Shown: positions 29,208 to 38,899 of the stretch, piece after piece
Layout of the letters: every line of letters begins with the position of its first letter
Numbering within the stretch: position 1 is the stretch's first letter
From: Sphingomonas sp. Leaf10
GTDB taxonomy: Bacteria > Pseudomonadota > Alphaproteobacteria > Sphingomonadales > Sphingomonadaceae
Reading direction: 5' to 3'
DNA length: 64,000 nucleotides
Assembly: GCF_001421245.1 (NCBI RefSeq)
Contig: NZ_LMKE01000010.1
Location: 12,106 to 76,105, forward strand
Notes under the pieces: model-generated
Databases searched by the model: none
The model's input: only the letters and a program-made list of their open reading frames with translations
Told to the model about the DNA's origin: nothing
Program-made: the position numbers and the translations under genes

Positions 29208-29221
29208 TTGATGTAGCGCAA
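29208..29221 (+). promoter_or_regulatory. possible FNR/FixK-like half-conserved box upstream of the Rrf2 gene
   Basis: TTGAT-GTAG-CGCAA resembles TTGAT-N4-ATCAA, with two mismatches in the right half, and forms CTTG-N8-CAAG dyad symmetry. It lies 19 nt before the regulator's ATG. Weak evidence. Confidence 0.3.
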
Positions 29222-29240
29222 GTGGCATGGGCGTTGGACG

Positions 29241-29672
29241 ATGTTGACCCAGCGTTCCCGCTATGCGTTGCGCGCCATGCTGTTCCTTGCCGAACAACCC
29301 GCGGGCGAGGCGCCCATGCCGATGCACCGCATAGCCACCGCCGCGAACGTGCCGCGCAAGTTCCTAGAACTGATCCTCGCCGACCTGCGCGAGGCGGGGT
29401 TCCTGCTGTCGACGCGCGGCAAGGCGGGCGGTTATCACCTCGCCCGGCCGGCGCATCTGATCTCGCTGGGCGAGATCATTCGCGTGATCGAGGGGCCGCT
29501 GGCGCTGGTGCCGTGCGTCAGCCGCACCGCCTATCGCCCGTGCGGCGATTGCAAGGACGAGGCGAGCTGCGCGATTCGCCATGCCATGGCACGGGTGCGT
29601 GACGAGACGGCGCGGATCCTCGACGGGACCAGTCTGGCGCAGGCAGCGGCGCTGGAGCTGGCGGCGGCGTGA
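29241..29672 (+). CDS. Rrf2 family transcriptional regulator
   Basis: A 143-residue winged-helix DNA-binding protein of the IscR/NsrR/RirA class. The N-terminal LTQRSRYALRAMLFLA and the helix-turn-helix segment IATAANVPRKFLELILADLREAGFLLSTRGKAGGYHLAR are typical. Four cysteines lie in the effector region (Cys92, 101, 104, 110; PCVSRTAYRPCGDCKDEASC), so an Fe-S cluster is likely and iron or redox sensing is inferred. No obvious target gene is adjacent; a cluster-sensing repressor role is uncertain. Confidence 0.87.
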   Translation: MLTQRSRYALRAMLFLAEQPAGEAPMPMHRIATAANVPRKFLELILADLREAGFLLSTRGKAGGYHLARPAHLISLGEIIRVIEGPLALVPCVSRTAYRPCGDCKDEASCAIRHAMARVRDETARILDGTSLAQAAALELAAA

Positions 29673-29678
29673 GGTAGC

Positions 29679-29700
29679 CCCTCCCTTATCAGGGAGGGGA
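29679..29700. terminator. bidirectional hairpin between Rrf2 gene and mscL
   Basis: A perfect 9-bp stem (CCCCTCCCT / AGGGAGGGG) with a 4-nt loop between convergent genes, of the same short-repeat type as at 2092-2113. Confidence 0.6.
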
Positions 29701-29706
29701 GTAAGG

Positions 29707-30177
29707 TCAGGCTTCCGGCCGCGCCCGCGCCGCGCGCAGTTCGTCGCGGATTTCGCGGAGCAGGGCGATGTCGGCCGGATCGGCGGCGGGCGGGGCCTCG
29801 CCGGTCTTCTGTTCCTCGTGCACGACCGCGATCGCGCGGTTCACGAACTTGACCAGCAGGAAGACGATGAAGGCGAGGATCAGGAAGTTGATCACCACGC
29901 TGATGAATTCGCCATAGCCGAACAGCGGCACGCCCGCCGCCTTCAACGCGGCATAATTGTCGGGCGACCCGGCATAGGTCGCCGGGATCGGGCCGAGTTT
30001 CAGGAAATAGCTGGAAAAATCGAACCCGCCGAACAGCCAGCCGATCACCGGCATGATGATGTCGTCGGTCAGCGATTTGGTGATCGTCCCGAACGCCGCA
30101 CCGATGATGACGCCGACCGCGAGGTCGAGGACGTTGCCACGCGCGACGAAGGTGCGGAATTCCTTGATCATTCCCAT
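29707..30177 (-). CDS. mscL: large-conductance mechanosensitive channel
   Basis: A 156-residue homopentameric inner-membrane channel that opens under osmotic downshock. The family N-terminus [29 protein letters not shown] (first membrane helix) is intact. The second helix is [16 protein letters not shown], followed by a cytoplasmic helix. The ATG at 30177 lies 6 nt after GGGGAG; nearby ATGs at 30183 and 30171 are alternatives. It is divergent from the Nudix gene. Confidence 0.96.
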   Translation of the reverse strand: MGMIKEFRTFVARGNVLDLAVGVIIGAAFGTITKSLTDDIIMPVIGWLFGGFDFSSYFLKLGPIPATYAGSPDNYAALKAAGVPLFGYGEFISVVINFLILAFIVFLLVKFVNRAIAVVHEEQKTGEAPPAADPADIALLREIRDELRAARARPEA

Positions 30178-30254
30178 GACCATCTCCCCATGGTTGAGGG
30201 CACCCTTGTGCTTCGATACGGTGCCGCCAGGCAAGGGCCAGGACAGGAAGTTCG

Positions 30255-30779
30255 ATGATCGACAGCGACGCTCCCGAAGAAGTGATGTGGGCCGGGCGCT
30301 TCATCACCGCCAAGAAACGCGGGCGCTGGGAATATGTCGGGCGCGCCAACGGCATCGGCGCGGCGGTGATCGTGGCGATCGACGACGGCCATGTGCTGCT
30401 GGTCGAGCAGTATCGCGTGCCGCTGGGCCGCGCATGCATCGAACTGCCCGCCGGACTGGTCGGCGACGACGCGGCGGGAGAGGCGGCCGCGGTCGCGGCG
30501 GCGCGCGAGCTGGAAGAGGAAACCGGCTACCGGGCGGGCAAGATGACGTCGCTCGGTGAATATCATTCGTCGCCGGGGATGGTGTCGGAAAGTTTCACGC
30601 TGTTCCGCGCCGGGGAGCTGACGCGGGTCGGCGATGGCGGCGGGGTGCCGGGGGAGGACATTGTCGTCCACCGGGTGGCGTGCACGGAACTGGCCGGGTT
30701 CGTTGCGGAGCAGCGGGCGGCGGGGAAGGCGGTCGATGTGAAGTTGTTGTTGCTGTTGGCGCCGGTTTTGTTGGCGTGA
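30255..30779 (+). CDS. Nudix hydrolase, ADP-ribose pyrophosphatase-like
   Basis: A 174-residue hydrolase with a complete Nudix box: Gly, five residues, Glu, seven residues, then RELEEETGY. The preceding [25 protein letters not shown] resembles the ADP-ribose/NudF-type substrate platform. Likely substrates are ADP-ribose or other nucleoside diphosphate sugars. It is divergent from mscL, with 77 nt between starts. Confidence 0.9.
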   Translation: MIDSDAPEEVMWAGRFITAKKRGRWEYVGRANGIGAAVIVAIDDGHVLLVEQYRVPLGRACIELPAGLVGDDAAGEAAAVAAARELEEETGYRAGKMTSLGEYHSSPGMVSESFTLFRAGELTRVGDGGGVPGEDIVVHRVACTELAGFVAEQRAAGKAVDVKLLLLLAPVLLA

Positions 30780-30790
30780 TTTGCGACTAG

Positions 30791-30903
30791 ACCGTTCATG
30801 CTGAGTAGGGGCTGAGCGAAGTCGAAGAGCTGTATCGAAGCACCGTGGGCGGTCCTTCGATACGCCATTTCGACAAGCTCAATGGCTACTCAGGACGAAC
30901 GGT
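30791..30903. repeat. inverted-repeat element with accgtt(c)at ends
   Basis: Ends accgttcatgctgagtag and ctactcaggacgaacggt are complementary with two mismatches; the internal part includes ggtccttcgatacgcc. A fragment of the same internal sequence occurs at 35619-35635. This type resembles widely spread alphaproteobacterial repeats. Confidence 0.8.
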
Positions 30904-30948
30904 TGGGGTAGGATTCGGTTTTTCCCGTCCTGTCCCGTATCTTCCTCG

Positions 30949-31071
30949 CCCGTTTGCTTCGAGCGCAGGTTCGAGCCTGTCGAGAACCGAAGTCGAGAAG
31001 GGGGTGCCTCACGCAACCCGTTCTCGACGGACGCTTCTCGACTTCGCTCGAAGCTGCTCGAACCGAACGGG
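30949..31071. repeat. long inverted-repeat element, copy 2
   Basis: Nearly identical to 27741-27861 over about 120 bp, including tcgagcctgtcgagaaccga and the end gctcgaaccgaacggg. The two copies flank a segment of about 3 kb (TSUP, ssrA, Rrf2, mscL, Nudix) in direct orientation. Confidence 0.85.
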
Positions 31072-31102
31072 ATACAGTAAGGAAGAGTAAGTGCGGAGGG
31101 CG

Positions 31103-31861
31103 TCAGCCCTTGTGGTTGCCGCTCGGGCTGGCACTCGGCGTCGGGCCGGGCACGCGGCACGGTACGATCTTTTCCGGTGCCGGCCGTGCACCCTCTGGCG
31201 TGAACATCGCGATATAGCCGCCGGCTGAGGGCATTTTCTGCAACTCGACCATCCGATATCCTACCGCCTCGAATTCGCATTTCAGCAGCGCGGGCGGGGT
31301 GCCGTGATTCTGGGTCGGGCGGTCGGCGTCGACCACCACGACCTGTCCACCAGCGCGCAGCGACGGGCGCAAGTTCCAGAGGAACGCGTACGGCTCGGCG
31401 ATTTCATGGTACATATGGACCATCAGCACCCGGTCGAAACTGTTCGCCGGCAGCTTCGCATCATCGGGTTCGCCCAGCCGGACGCTGACATTGTCGAGCC
31501 GTTCGCGCGCCACGCGCTGCGCCAGCGCGTCGCGGATCTGCGGGATGATATCCTCGGCCAGCACGCGGCCATCGGGACCGACGCGCTGCGCCATGCGGAT
31601 GGTGTAATAGCCCTCACCCGCGCCGATATCGGCGACGGTCATGCCGGATGCGATGCCGGCGCGGTCCATGACCAGCTCCGCCTCGTTCAGCCGGTCGCGC
31701 GCTTCCTCGGTCGACCAGCGCGCCGACACGATCGTCGCCACCGGCCGGTCGGCCTTCGGAAAGTCATGGCGGTCCTCCCGCTGCCCATTGGCGACCGCGC
31801 TCGGCTGCGTCGCATCGCAGCCGGCCAGCAGCAACAACAACGCCGGGAGGACGCGGTGCAT
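31103..31861 (-). CDS. lipoprotein SAM-dependent methyltransferase
   Basis: About 252 residues. The N-terminal MHRVLPALLLLLAGCDA is a lipoprotein signal (lipobox LAGC), followed by a class I methyltransferase domain: motif I VADIGAGEGYYTIRMAQRVG, then VLAEDIIPQIRD, and the late VLMVHMYHEIAEP. Homologues are annotated as exported methyltransferases of unknown substrate; a periplasmic SAM enzyme is odd because SAM is cytoplasmic. The ATG at 31861 lies one base after the prfB stop (TGAGATG), so it is co-translated with prfB. The C-terminal tail is Pro/Ser-rich. Confidence 0.75.
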   Translation of the reverse strand: MHRVLPALLLLLAGCDATQPSAVANGQREDRHDFPKADRPVATIVSARWSTEEARDRLNEAELVMDRAGIASGMTVADIGAGEGYYTIRMAQRVGPDGRVLAEDIIPQIRDALAQRVARERLDNVSVRLGEPDDAKLPANSFDRVLMVHMYHEIAEPYAFLWNLRPSLRAGGQVVVVDADRPTQNHGTPPALLKCEFEAVGYRMVELQKMPSAGGYIAMFTPEGARPAPEKIVPCRVPGPTPSASPSGNHKG

Positions 31862-31862
31862 C

Positions 31863-32990
31863 TCAGTCGACATCCTCGACATCGACCGATTCGCCGGTCA
31901 CGCGCTGCGACAGCGCCGCCGCCATGAACGGGTCGAGCGCACCGTCGAGCACGTCGCCCGGCGCGGTCGAGACGACACCGGTGCGCAGGTCCTTCACCAT
32001 CTGGTACGGCTGCAACACGTACGATCGGATCTGGTGACCCCAGCCGATATCGGTCTTGGTCGCGTTCTCCGCATTGGCCTCCGCCTCGCGGATCGCCAGT
32101 TCGCGCTCGTACAGGCGCGCGCGCAGCTGGTTATAGGCCTCGGCCTTGTTCTTGTGCTGCGACCGCTGGTTCTGACACTGCACGACGATGCCGGTCGGGA
32201 TGTGGGTGATCCGCACCGCCGAATCGGTGGTGTTGATGTGCTGACCACCGGCACCCGACGCGCGGTACGTGTCGATGCGCAGGTCGCTTTCGTTATATTC
32301 GACCTCGATATTGTCGTCGATCACCGGATAGACCCAGATCGACGCGAACGAGGTGTGCCGCCGCGCCGCGCTGTCATAGGGGCTGATGCGGACGAGCCGG
32401 TGGACGCCGCCCTCGGTCTTGGCGAAGCCGTAGGCGTTCTCGCCCTTGATCAGCAGCGTCGCCGACTTGATCCCGGCCTGTTCGCCCGAATGCTGGTCGA
32501 CCAGCTCGACCTTCAGCCCACGCCGTTCGGCCCAGCGGGTGTACATGCGTTGCAGCATGCCGGCCCAGTCCTGGCTTTCGGTCCCACCCGCGCCGGCATT
32601 GATTTCGATATAGGTGTCGTTGGCATCGGCCTCGCCCGACAGCAGCGCCTGTACCTTGTCATGATCGGCGCGTTTGGCGAGTTCGGCGAGATTGGCGACG
32701 CCTTCGTCGGCCATCTCGGCATCGCCCTCTTCGTCGGCCATCTCGATCAGTTCGACGGTGTCGGCCAGTTCGCGTTCGATGGTGCGGGTGGCGGTAATCG
32801 CCTCGTCCAGCCGGCGGCGTTCGCGCATGACTTCCTGCGCGGCCTTGGGATCGTTCCACAATGCCTGGTCCTCGACGCGCGCGTTCAGCTCGTCGAGCCG
32901 ACGCAGCGCGCGGTCCCAATCGAGGAAGCGGCGCAACAGCGAGAGCGCATCGTTGATCTTGTCTACATGGGCTTGCGCTTCGGCGCGCAT
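31863..32990 (-). CDS. prfB: peptide chain release factor 2
   Basis: A 375-residue factor recognising UGA and UAA stop codons. It shows the GGQ motif in [16 protein letters not shown] that triggers peptidyl-tRNA hydrolysis. The stop-recognition tripeptide is SPY ([15 protein letters not shown]) rather than the SPF of E. coli. No programmed frameshift is present: the frame is continuous from ATG 32990. It follows mrcA by 55 nt on the same strand. Confidence 0.95.
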   Translation of the reverse strand: MRAEAQAHVDKINDALSLLRRFLDWDRALRRLDELNARVEDQALWNDPKAAQEVMRERRRLDEAITATRTIERELADTVELIEMADEEGDAEMADEGVANLAELAKRADHDKVQALLSGEADANDTYIEINAGAGGTESQDWAGMLQRMYTRWAERRGLKVELVDQHSGEQAGIKSATLLIKGENAYGFAKTEGGVHRLVRISPYDSAARRHTSFASIWVYPVIDDNIEVEYNESDLRIDTYRASGAGGQHINTTDSAVRITHIPTGIVVQCQNQRSQHKNKAEAYNQLRARLYERELAIREAEANAENATKTDIGWGHQIRSYVLQPYQMVKDLRTGVVSTAPGDVLDGALDPFMAAALSQRVTGESVDVEDVD

Positions 32991-33045
32991 GGGAAAACTC
33001 CGGAAAATCTGAATCGAAGGGAATGCCGCCGATATAGGCGGCGCG

Positions 33046-35556
33046 CTAGTAGATTCCCCCTTCGCGTTGCAAGAAGTCGCTGTCGCGCGGTTGCGCCTGT
33101 TGCTGTGTCGGGGCGGTCCGGGTCGGATCGCGGGTGACCGGCGCCCGCGCCTCGCCCAGCCGGCCGGCGGCACGGCGCGCCTCGGTCTCGGGCTTGAACG
33201 CTTCCCAGATCACCGCCGCCTTGGGATCGGTGGTCGGCCATGCGCCATAGACCGGACGGCCGCTGGCGCGGTCGATGCGGACCATGCGGATGCCGGTGGG
33301 CGCGCGGAAGGGCAGCACCTCCATGTCCTGATAGGCCTTTACAGCGAACGTCTTGTAGATCGGCGCGGCGATCGTCCCGCCCTGCGCATAGCCGCCGAGA
33401 TTGCGGGGCGAATCGAAGCCTAGATAAAGTCCCGCGATCATCTGCGGCGTGCCGCCGACGAACCAGACGTCGGTCGGACCGGTCGAGGTGCCGGTCTTGC
33501 CCATGATCGGACGATTGAGATCGCGCAGCGTGGTGGCCGTGCCGCGCTGGATCACCCCCTCCATGATATGCACCATCTGGTAGGCGCTCATCGCGTCCAT
33601 CACCTGTCGCGACTTGATCTGCGGCCGCGGCATCGGCTTGCCGTCCCAGTCGGGGGCGTTGCAGCCGTCGCAGGCGCGCCAGTTGGTGGGCAGGATCACC
33701 TTGCCGCGGCGGTCCTGCACGAAATCGATGACCGTCGGCTGCAATTCGCGGCCCTGATTGGCGAGAATCGAATAGGCGTTGACCATGCGCAGCACCGTCG
33801 TCTCGCCCGCGCCCAGCGCATAGGAGAGATAGGGCGGAAACTTCGTGTCGCTGACGCCGACGCGCTGGATCAGGTCGTTGACCTTGTCCATGCCGGTCTG
33901 CGCCGCCGCACGCACCGTCATCAGGTTGCGCGACTGTTCGATGCCCCAACGCATGGTGTGCGGGCCGGCCCCGCCGCCGCCGAAGTTGCGGAAGCATTTC
34001 TGCCCCAACCGACCGCCCTGATTCACGCAGAACGGGCCGTCGACGATGATCGAGGCCGGGGTCATGCCAGCCTCCAGCGCGGCGGCATAGACGATCGGCT
34101 TGATCGTGGAGCCAGGCTGGCGCATCGCCTGCGTCGCGCGGTTGAACGACTGGATGCGGCTGTCGAACCCGCCCTGCATGGCGAGGATGCGGCCGGTGCG
34201 CGGGTCCTCGACCACCATGCCGCCCGACACGCGCGGGACCGAACGCAGCGACCATTGGCTGCCGGCCGGCGCGACGGCGAGGATGTCGCCGCGCTGGATC
34301 GCGCCAAAGGCGTTGCCGGTGCCGCCGCGGACCGGCATCTGCGCATTGCCGCGCGGCAACGTGCCGGTGCGGCCGTCGGCGAACCCGATCCGCGCGTCGC
34401 TCGCATCCTTGTCGATGACGATCGCCGCCTGCCAATCCTGATAATCGACGCCGATATTGGTGTTGAGCAGCGCCTGCTGCCAATTGTCGCCGTTGATCGT
34501 CGCGCGCGGCTTGTTGAGCGGCCCCGACCAGCCGCGCCCCGAATCGAAACGGATGAGGCCGCTGCGCAGCGCATCCTGCGCATCCTGCTGGATCTTCGGG
34601 TCGAGCGAGGTGCGGACCCACAGGCCGCCGGCATAGACGCTGTACGGGCCGTCCTTCGCATTCTCGCCGAACTGGCCGAGCAGCTGGCGACGGACTTCCT
34701 CGATGAAATAGCCCCCGGCGGTTTCCTGACGCGGGGTCTGGCGCGGGATGGTGCCGAGCGGCTGGGCGATGGCGGCGGCGCGTTGGGCGGCGGTGATGAA
34801 GCCGTTGCGCTCCATTTCGCCCAGCACCCAGTTGCGGCGGGTGATCGCGCGGTCGTATCCGCGTTCGGGCGTGTAGTTCGACGGCCCCTTGGGCAGGATC
34901 GCCAGATAGGCCATTTGCGGCAGCGTCAGCTCGCGCAGTTCCTTGCCGAAATAGGCATGGCTCGCCGCCTCGACGCCGAACGCGTTCCGGCCGAGCGCGA
35001 TCTGGTTGAGATAGAGTTCGAGGATCTGCTGCTTGGTCAGCGCGTCTTCGATCCGGTAAGCGAGCAGCGCTTCCTTCGCCTTGCGGACATAGCTGACCTC
35101 GTTGGTCAGCAGCAGGTTCTTGGCGACCTGTTGCGTGATCGTCGACGCGCCGATCGGGCGGCCGTCGTTGCGCAAATTGGTCAGGATCGCCGAGGCGATG
35201 CCGGGATAGTCGACGCCGTGATGTTCGAAGAAGGTCCGGTCCTCGGCGGCGAGGAACGCGCGGACCAGCAGCGGTGGATATTCGGCATAGGACAGCTGCA
35301 CCCGGCGTTCGCGCGCATAGCTGTGGATCGGATCGCCCTCGATCCCGCGGACATTGGTGGGCAACGGCGGTTCATAGGCACGCAGCGAATCGACCGATGG
35401 CAGGGTGCGCCACAGCAGCAGCCAGATCAGGAACACGCCGATCCCGGACAGCAACAGGGCAATGGCCGGCAGGCGGAACCACCACCGTCGCCGGATGCGG
35501 GCGAAACGGGCCCGCCGGGAGGGGGCGGGGGTGGTGTCGGTATCGGATACGCTCAT
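33046..35556 (-). CDS. mrcA: penicillin-binding protein 1A
   Basis: An 836-residue class A PBP synthesising and cross-linking peptidoglycan. Membrane anchor about residues 28-50, GT51 domain with [16 protein letters not shown] and [12 protein letters not shown], an inserted OB-like region typical of PBP1A, then a transpeptidase domain with PGSTIKP (SxxK), SRN in EQSRNLMT and KTGTSTG. A CDGC cysteine pair lies in the late transpeptidase segment. It is a second, longer class A PBP than that at 4.7-6.8 kb. Confidence 0.95.
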   Translation of the reverse strand: MSVSDTDTTPAPSRRARFARIRRRWWFRLPAIALLLSGIGVFLIWLLLWRTLPSVDSLRAYEPPLPTNVRGIEGDPIHSYARERRVQLSYAEYPPLLVRAFLAAEDRTFFEHHGVDYPGIASAILTNLRNDGRPIGASTITQQVAKNLLLTNEVSYVRKAKEALLAYRIEDALTKQQILELYLNQIALGRNAFGVEAASHAYFGKELRELTLPQMAYLAILPKGPSNYTPERGYDRAITRRNWVLGEMERNGFITAAQRAAAIAQPLGTIPRQTPRQETAGGYFIEEVRRQLLGQFGENAKDGPYSVYAGGLWVRTSLDPKIQQDAQDALRSGLIRFDSGRGWSGPLNKPRATINGDNWQQALLNTNIGVDYQDWQAAIVIDKDASDARIGFADGRTGTLPRGNAQMPVRGGTGNAFGAIQRGDILAVAPAGSQWSLRSVPRVSGGMVVEDPRTGRILAMQGGFDSRIQSFNRATQAMRQPGSTIKPIVYAAALEAGMTPASIIVDGPFCVNQGGRLGQKCFRNFGGGGAGPHTMRWGIEQSRNLMTVRAAAQTGMDKVNDLIQRVGVSDTKFPPYLSYALGAGETTVLRMVNAYSILANQGRELQPTVIDFVQDRRGKVILPTNWRACDGCNAPDWDGKPMPRPQIKSRQVMDAMSAYQMVHIMEGVIQRGTATTLRDLNRPIMGKTGTSTGPTDVWFVGGTPQMIAGLYLGFDSPRNLGGYAQGGTIAAPIYKTFAVKAYQDMEVLPFRAPTGIRMVRIDRASGRPVYGAWPTTDPKAAVIWEAFKPETEARRAAGRLGEARAPVTRDPTRTAPTQQQAQPRDSDFLQREGGIY

Positions 35557-35665
35557 CGCCCGCGCGGTTTAGCAGGTTTGGCCGTGGGGGAAAGCCGGGC
35601 GTGGATCGGCGGTGCAGCCGGTCCTTCGATACGCCGCTGCGTACGGACTGCCCGGAGAAAGAAGG

Positions 35666-36025
35666 TCAGTCGTCCGCCGCCAGCGCTTCGGCCAGCAGCG
35701 AGCGGATCGCGCGCAGCTCGATGATCCGTGCGGCGCGGCGCGGGACGGGCGCGACGGGCACCGCCGGCGCCTTTGCCTCCTGCGCCAGCAATTGCTGCAC
35801 GCCGCGCACGGTATAGCCGTGTTCGCCGAGCAGCGTCTGGATCCGGCGCAGCAGCGCGACGTCCTCGGGCCGGTAATAGCGGCGGTCGCCGGCGCGGGTC
35901 AGTGGGCGAATTTGTGGAAAACGCCCTTCCCAATAGCGCAGCCGGTGCTGCGGCACCCCCAGGTCGCGCGCCACTTCGCCGATCGTGCGATAGGCGGTGG
36001 CGGATTTGTCGACCGGGGGCGGCAA
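35666..36025 (-). CDS. MerR family transcriptional regulator
   Basis: A 119-residue protein with an N-terminal MerR helix-turn-helix: [52 protein letters not shown]. The C-terminal half lacks metal-binding cysteines. MerR-like genes regularly follow ihfA in alphaproteobacteria; the target is not known. It lies 10 nt after ihfA on the same strand. Confidence 0.88.
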   Translation of the reverse strand: MPPPVDKSATAYRTIGEVARDLGVPQHRLRYWEGRFPQIRPLTRAGDRRYYRPEDVALLRRIQTLLGEHGYTVRGVQQLLAQEAKAPAVPVAPVPRRAARIIELRAIRSLLAEALAADD

Positions 36026-36035
36026 CCGATTCCGT

Positions 36036-36332
36036 TCAGGCGGCGACGATGCGGTCGCGCATCATCTGGCTGGCGCGGAAGGTAAGCACGCGGCGTGGCG
36101 CGATCGGCACTTCGATGCCGGTCTTGGGGTTGCGGCCGATCCGCTCACCCTTGTCGCGCAGGACGAAGCTGCCGAAGCCCGAAATCTTGACATTCTCGCC
36201 CGCGGCCAGCGCATCGCACATATGATCGAGGATCTGTTCGACGACGCCCGCGGAATCGGCACGCGACAGACCGATCTCACGATGCATTTCTTCGGCGAGG
36301 TCGGCGCGGGTCAGCGTACCATCGGAAACCAT
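36036..36332 (-). CDS. ihfA: integration host factor subunit alpha
   Basis: A 98-residue DNA-bending protein of the HU/IHF family. The family signature lies in [25 protein letters not shown], with the beta-arm that inserts into the minor groove. IHF shapes promoters, replication origins and recombination complexes. The ATG at 36332 gives [19 protein letters not shown]; an upstream in-frame ATG lacks family similarity. It lies 73 nt after fabH. Confidence 0.93.
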   Translation of the reverse strand: MVSDGTLTRADLAEEMHREIGLSRADSAGVVEQILDHMCDALAAGENVKISGFGSFVLRDKGERIGRNPKTGIEVPIAPRRVLTFRASQMMRDRIVAA

Positions 36333-36405
36333 TGGAGAAATCCTTATTTCGACTACACCGCGTCCGCTAGCACAGCGTATACGAAGATTCAAAAATACTA
36401 AAGGA

Positions 36406-37374
36406 TTACCAACGCACTACGGCGGCGCCCCATGTAAAGCCACCCCCCATCGCCTCCAGTACGACGATGTCGCCCGGCTGGATGCGTCCGTCGCGCGTCG
36501 CGACGTCCAGGGCGAGCGGGACCGAGGCGGCCGATGTGTTGGCGTGGATGTCGACCGTCACCACGACCTTTTCGGGCGCGAGGCCCAGCTTGCGCGCGGT
36601 CGCATCGAGGATGCGGGCATTGGCCTGATGCGGCACGACCCAGTCGACATCGTCGGCGGTCAGTCCCGCGAGTTCCAGCGATTCGCCCATGACGCTGGCA
36701 AGGTTGACCACCGCATGGCGGAACACTTCCTTGCCCTTCATGCGCAGCTTGCCGACGGTGCCGGTCGTCGACGGACCGCCATCGACATAGAGCAGGCCGT
36801 TGTGGCGGCCATCGGCATGCAGGCGGGTGGCGAGGATGCCTTGCGGCTTTTCGCCGTCGGTGTCGCGTCCCTCCAGCACGATTGCGCCCGCGCCATCGCC
36901 GAACAGGACGCAGGTCGTGCGGTCTTCCCAGTCGAGCAGGCGACTGAAGGTTTCGGCGCCGATCACCAGCGCGCGCCGGTGAATACCGGTGCGCAACATC
37001 GCATCGGCGACCTGTACCGCATAGAGAAAGCCCGAGCACACCGCCGCCACGTCGAACGCGACGCAGTCGTTGATGCCGAGCATCGCCTGCACCTTGGTCG
37101 CGGTCGCGGGGAAGGTCTGGTCGGGGGTGGCGGTCGCCAGCACGATCAGGTCGATCGCCTGCGCCTCGATGCCAGCGGCGGCAATCGCCGCGCGCGCGGC
37201 ATCGGCGGCGAGCGTCGCCGTCGTCTCATGCTCGGCGGCGATGTGGCGGAAGCGGATGCCGGTCCGCTCGACGATCCATTCGTCGGAAGTGTCGACGCGC
37301 TCCGCCAGTTCGGCGTTCGACACGCGCTGCGCCGGCAGCGCCGAACCGGTGCCGGTGACGACCGAACGGATCAT
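36406..37374 (-). CDS. fabH: 3-oxoacyl-ACP synthase III
   Basis: A 322-residue initiating condensing enzyme of type II fatty-acid synthesis, joining acetyl-CoA to malonyl-ACP. The triad is visible: Cys113 in [10 protein letters not shown], His in [10 protein letters not shown] and Asn in [13 protein letters not shown]. Its start overlaps the plsX stop by 4 nt, the standard plsX-fabH coupling. Confidence 0.96.
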   Translation of the reverse strand: MIRSVVTGTGSALPAQRVSNAELAERVDTSDEWIVERTGIRFRHIAAEHETTATLAADAARAAIAAAGIEAQAIDLIVLATATPDQTFPATATKVQAMLGINDCVAFDVAAVCSGFLYAVQVADAMLRTGIHRRALVIGAETFSRLLDWEDRTTCVLFGDGAGAIVLEGRDTDGEKPQGILATRLHADGRHNGLLYVDGGPSTTGTVGKLRMKGKEVFRHAVVNLASVMGESLELAGLTADDVDWVVPHQANARILDATARKLGLAPEKVVVTVDIHANTSAASVPLALDVATRDGRIQPGDIVVLEAMGGGFTWGAAVVRW

Positions 37375-38402
37375 GCCGCGCGCGCCTCAATCGCCGCCAG
37401 ATCGCTGGCGATGCTGCGGGTCAGGTCGTCGCGAACCATCTTGGCCGCGACCTGGATCGCGTTCGACACGCCGGCCTCGTTCGCGCTGCCATGGCTTTTG
37501 ACCACCAGCCCGTTGAGGCCGAGGAAGACCGCGCCATTATGGTTATTGGGATCGAGGTGATGGCGCAGCAATTCGGTCGCCGGGCGCGAGATCAGGAACC
37601 CGATCTTCGACCGGATCGACGAGCGGAAGGCGCGCTTGAGCAGATCGGCGACGAATCGCGCGGTGCCCTCGGCGGTCTTCAGCGCGATATTGCCCGAGAA
37701 ACCGTCGCACACGACGACATCGACCTGTCCGCGCGACAGGCGATCACCCTCGATATAGCCCGAAAAGGTCATCGGCAGATGCGGCGAGGCACGCAGGATC
37801 GCTGCCGCCTCGCGGACGCTGTCGATGCCCTTCAGCTCCTCGGTGCCGATGTTCAGCAACGCGACGCGGGGCGATTCGAGGTCGAGCGCGGTGCGGGCAT
37901 AGGCTGCGCCCATCACCGCGAACTGGACGAGGTTGCGCGCATCGCACTCGGCATTGGCGCCGAGGTCGAGCATGACGAGGTCGTTGTCGCCAAGGCTGGG
38001 CAGCAGCGCCGCCAGTGCCGGGCGATCGATGCCCGGCATGGTGCGCAGCGCCAGCTTCGCCATCGCCATCAGTGCGCCGGTATTGCCCGCCGACACCGCG
38101 GCGGCGGCACGGCCCTGCTTTACCAGGCCGATGGCGACGCCCATCGACGTCGTCTTGGCCCGGCGGATCGCCTGGCTGGGCTTGTCCGACGATCCGACGA
38201 CTTCGGGGGCGTGGACGATTTCCGACGCGGCGGACAGGTTGGGGTGTGATTCGAGCCCCGCACGAATCGCCGCTTCGTCCCCGACCAGCAGGAACCGCAT
38301 CGATTCGTGGCGGCGTCGCGCATGTGCGACGCCCGCCAGCATGGTGGCAAGCCCTTCGTCACCGCCCATCGCATCGATGGCGATCCAGGACCCGTCGGCC
38401 AT
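37371..38402 (-). CDS. plsX: phosphate acyltransferase PlsX
   Basis: A 343-residue enzyme making acyl-phosphate from acyl-ACP for phospholipid synthesis. The start [17 protein letters not shown], the segment [13 protein letters not shown] and the late [18 protein letters not shown] with [23 protein letters not shown] match PlsX. It lies 26 nt after rpmF and overlaps fabH. Confidence 0.96.
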   Translation of the reverse strand: MADGSWIAIDAMGGDEGLATMLAGVAHARRRHESMRFLLVGDEAAIRAGLESHPNLSAASEIVHAPEVVGSSDKPSQAIRRAKTTSMGVAIGLVKQGRAAAAVSAGNTGALMAMAKLALRTMPGIDRPALAALLPSLGDNDLVMLDLGANAECDARNLVQFAVMGAAYARTALDLESPRVALLNIGTEELKGIDSVREAAAILRASPHLPMTFSGYIEGDRLSRGQVDVVVCDGFSGNIALKTAEGTARFVADLLKRAFRSSIRSKIGFLISRPATELLRHHLDPNNHNGAVFLGLNGLVVKSHGSANEAGVSNAIQVAAKMVRDDLTRSIASDLAAIEARAA

Positions 38403-38428
38403 GCGTGCTTCCCTGTCCGGTCCGGCGG

Positions 38429-38608
38429 TTACGCTTCGACCGAGACGACTTCGCGACCGTTATAATGGCCGCACGCGTTGCACAGATTGTGCGGACGCTT
38501 GAGTTCGCCGCAATTCGGGCATTCCTGGAACGACTCGACGCTCAGCGAATCGTGGCTGCGACGCATACCGCGCTTGGAGGGCGAGGTCTTTCTCTTGGGA
38601 ACTGCCAT
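38429..38608 (-). CDS. rpmF: 50S ribosomal protein L32
   Basis: A 59-residue protein, read from ATG 38608 to TAA 38431-38429. It begins [20 protein letters not shown] and contains the zinc-type cysteines CPNC and CNAC, as in L32. It opens the rpmF-plsX-fabH group, which couples ribosome and membrane lipid genes in many bacteria. Confidence 0.96.
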   Translation of the reverse strand: MAVPKRKTSPSKRGMRRSHDSLSVESFQECPNCGELKRPHNLCNACGHYNGREVVSVEA

Positions 38609-38743
38609 TTCGGCACCTTTATAACTTGGGTATCACTTGGTTTCGCCACCAACTGACGACGCGGCCCAGGCAAGTGCCCGACCGCTTTTCGCGACCGGCG
38701 ACCCGCCGGACCGGCAGACAGGCTGGTCGCGAAGCGAACCGCG

Positions 38744-38771
38744 CCTATAGCGTTTTCGCGCGGCGTTGCAA
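38744..38771 (-). promoter_or_regulatory. predicted promoter of rpmF-plsX-fabH-ihfA
   Basis: On the minus strand TTGCAA (38771-38766) and TATAGG (38749-38744) with 16-nt spacing; the leader to rpmF would be about 130 nt. Confidence 0.5.
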
Positions 38772-38802
38772 GGGAGAAGGCGAAGGCCGCTTCCATCCGC
38801 TG

Positions 38803-38898
38803 CGTCGTCCCCGCGCAGGCGGGGACCCATAGCCGCCGACGTCTATGCACGATCCGTGACGGTAGCGGCAATGGATTCCCGCCTGCGCGGGAATGACG
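38803..38898. repeat. palindromic repeat, CGTCAT family
   Basis: Left arm cgtcgtccccgcgcaggcgg (38803-38830) and right arm ending ctgcgcgggaatgacg (38871-38898) are complementary; the loop contains ccgccgac and gtagcgg. It ends 2 nt from the stop of the MBL gene and precedes the rpmF promoter. Confidence 0.85.
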
Positions 38899-38899
38899 A

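Larger units (their letters stand above)
30780..31102. other. gene-free stretch filled by two repeat elements
   Basis: The 323 nt between the Nudix and methyltransferase genes consists mostly of the repeats at 30791-30903 and 30949-31071. No gene was seen. Confidence 0.6.

Noticed and set aside
28700-29602. 300-codon plus-strand frame covering the tmRNA region
   Set aside because: The region is explained by the tmRNA on the minus strand and the Rrf2 gene in another frame.
31863-32990. Programmed frameshift in prfB as in E. coli
   Set aside because: The frame is continuous from the ATG with no internal UGA at the expected place.
33568-35724. 718-codon plus-strand frame opposite mrcA
   Set aside because: Shadow of the PBP gene; composition is unlike any protein family.
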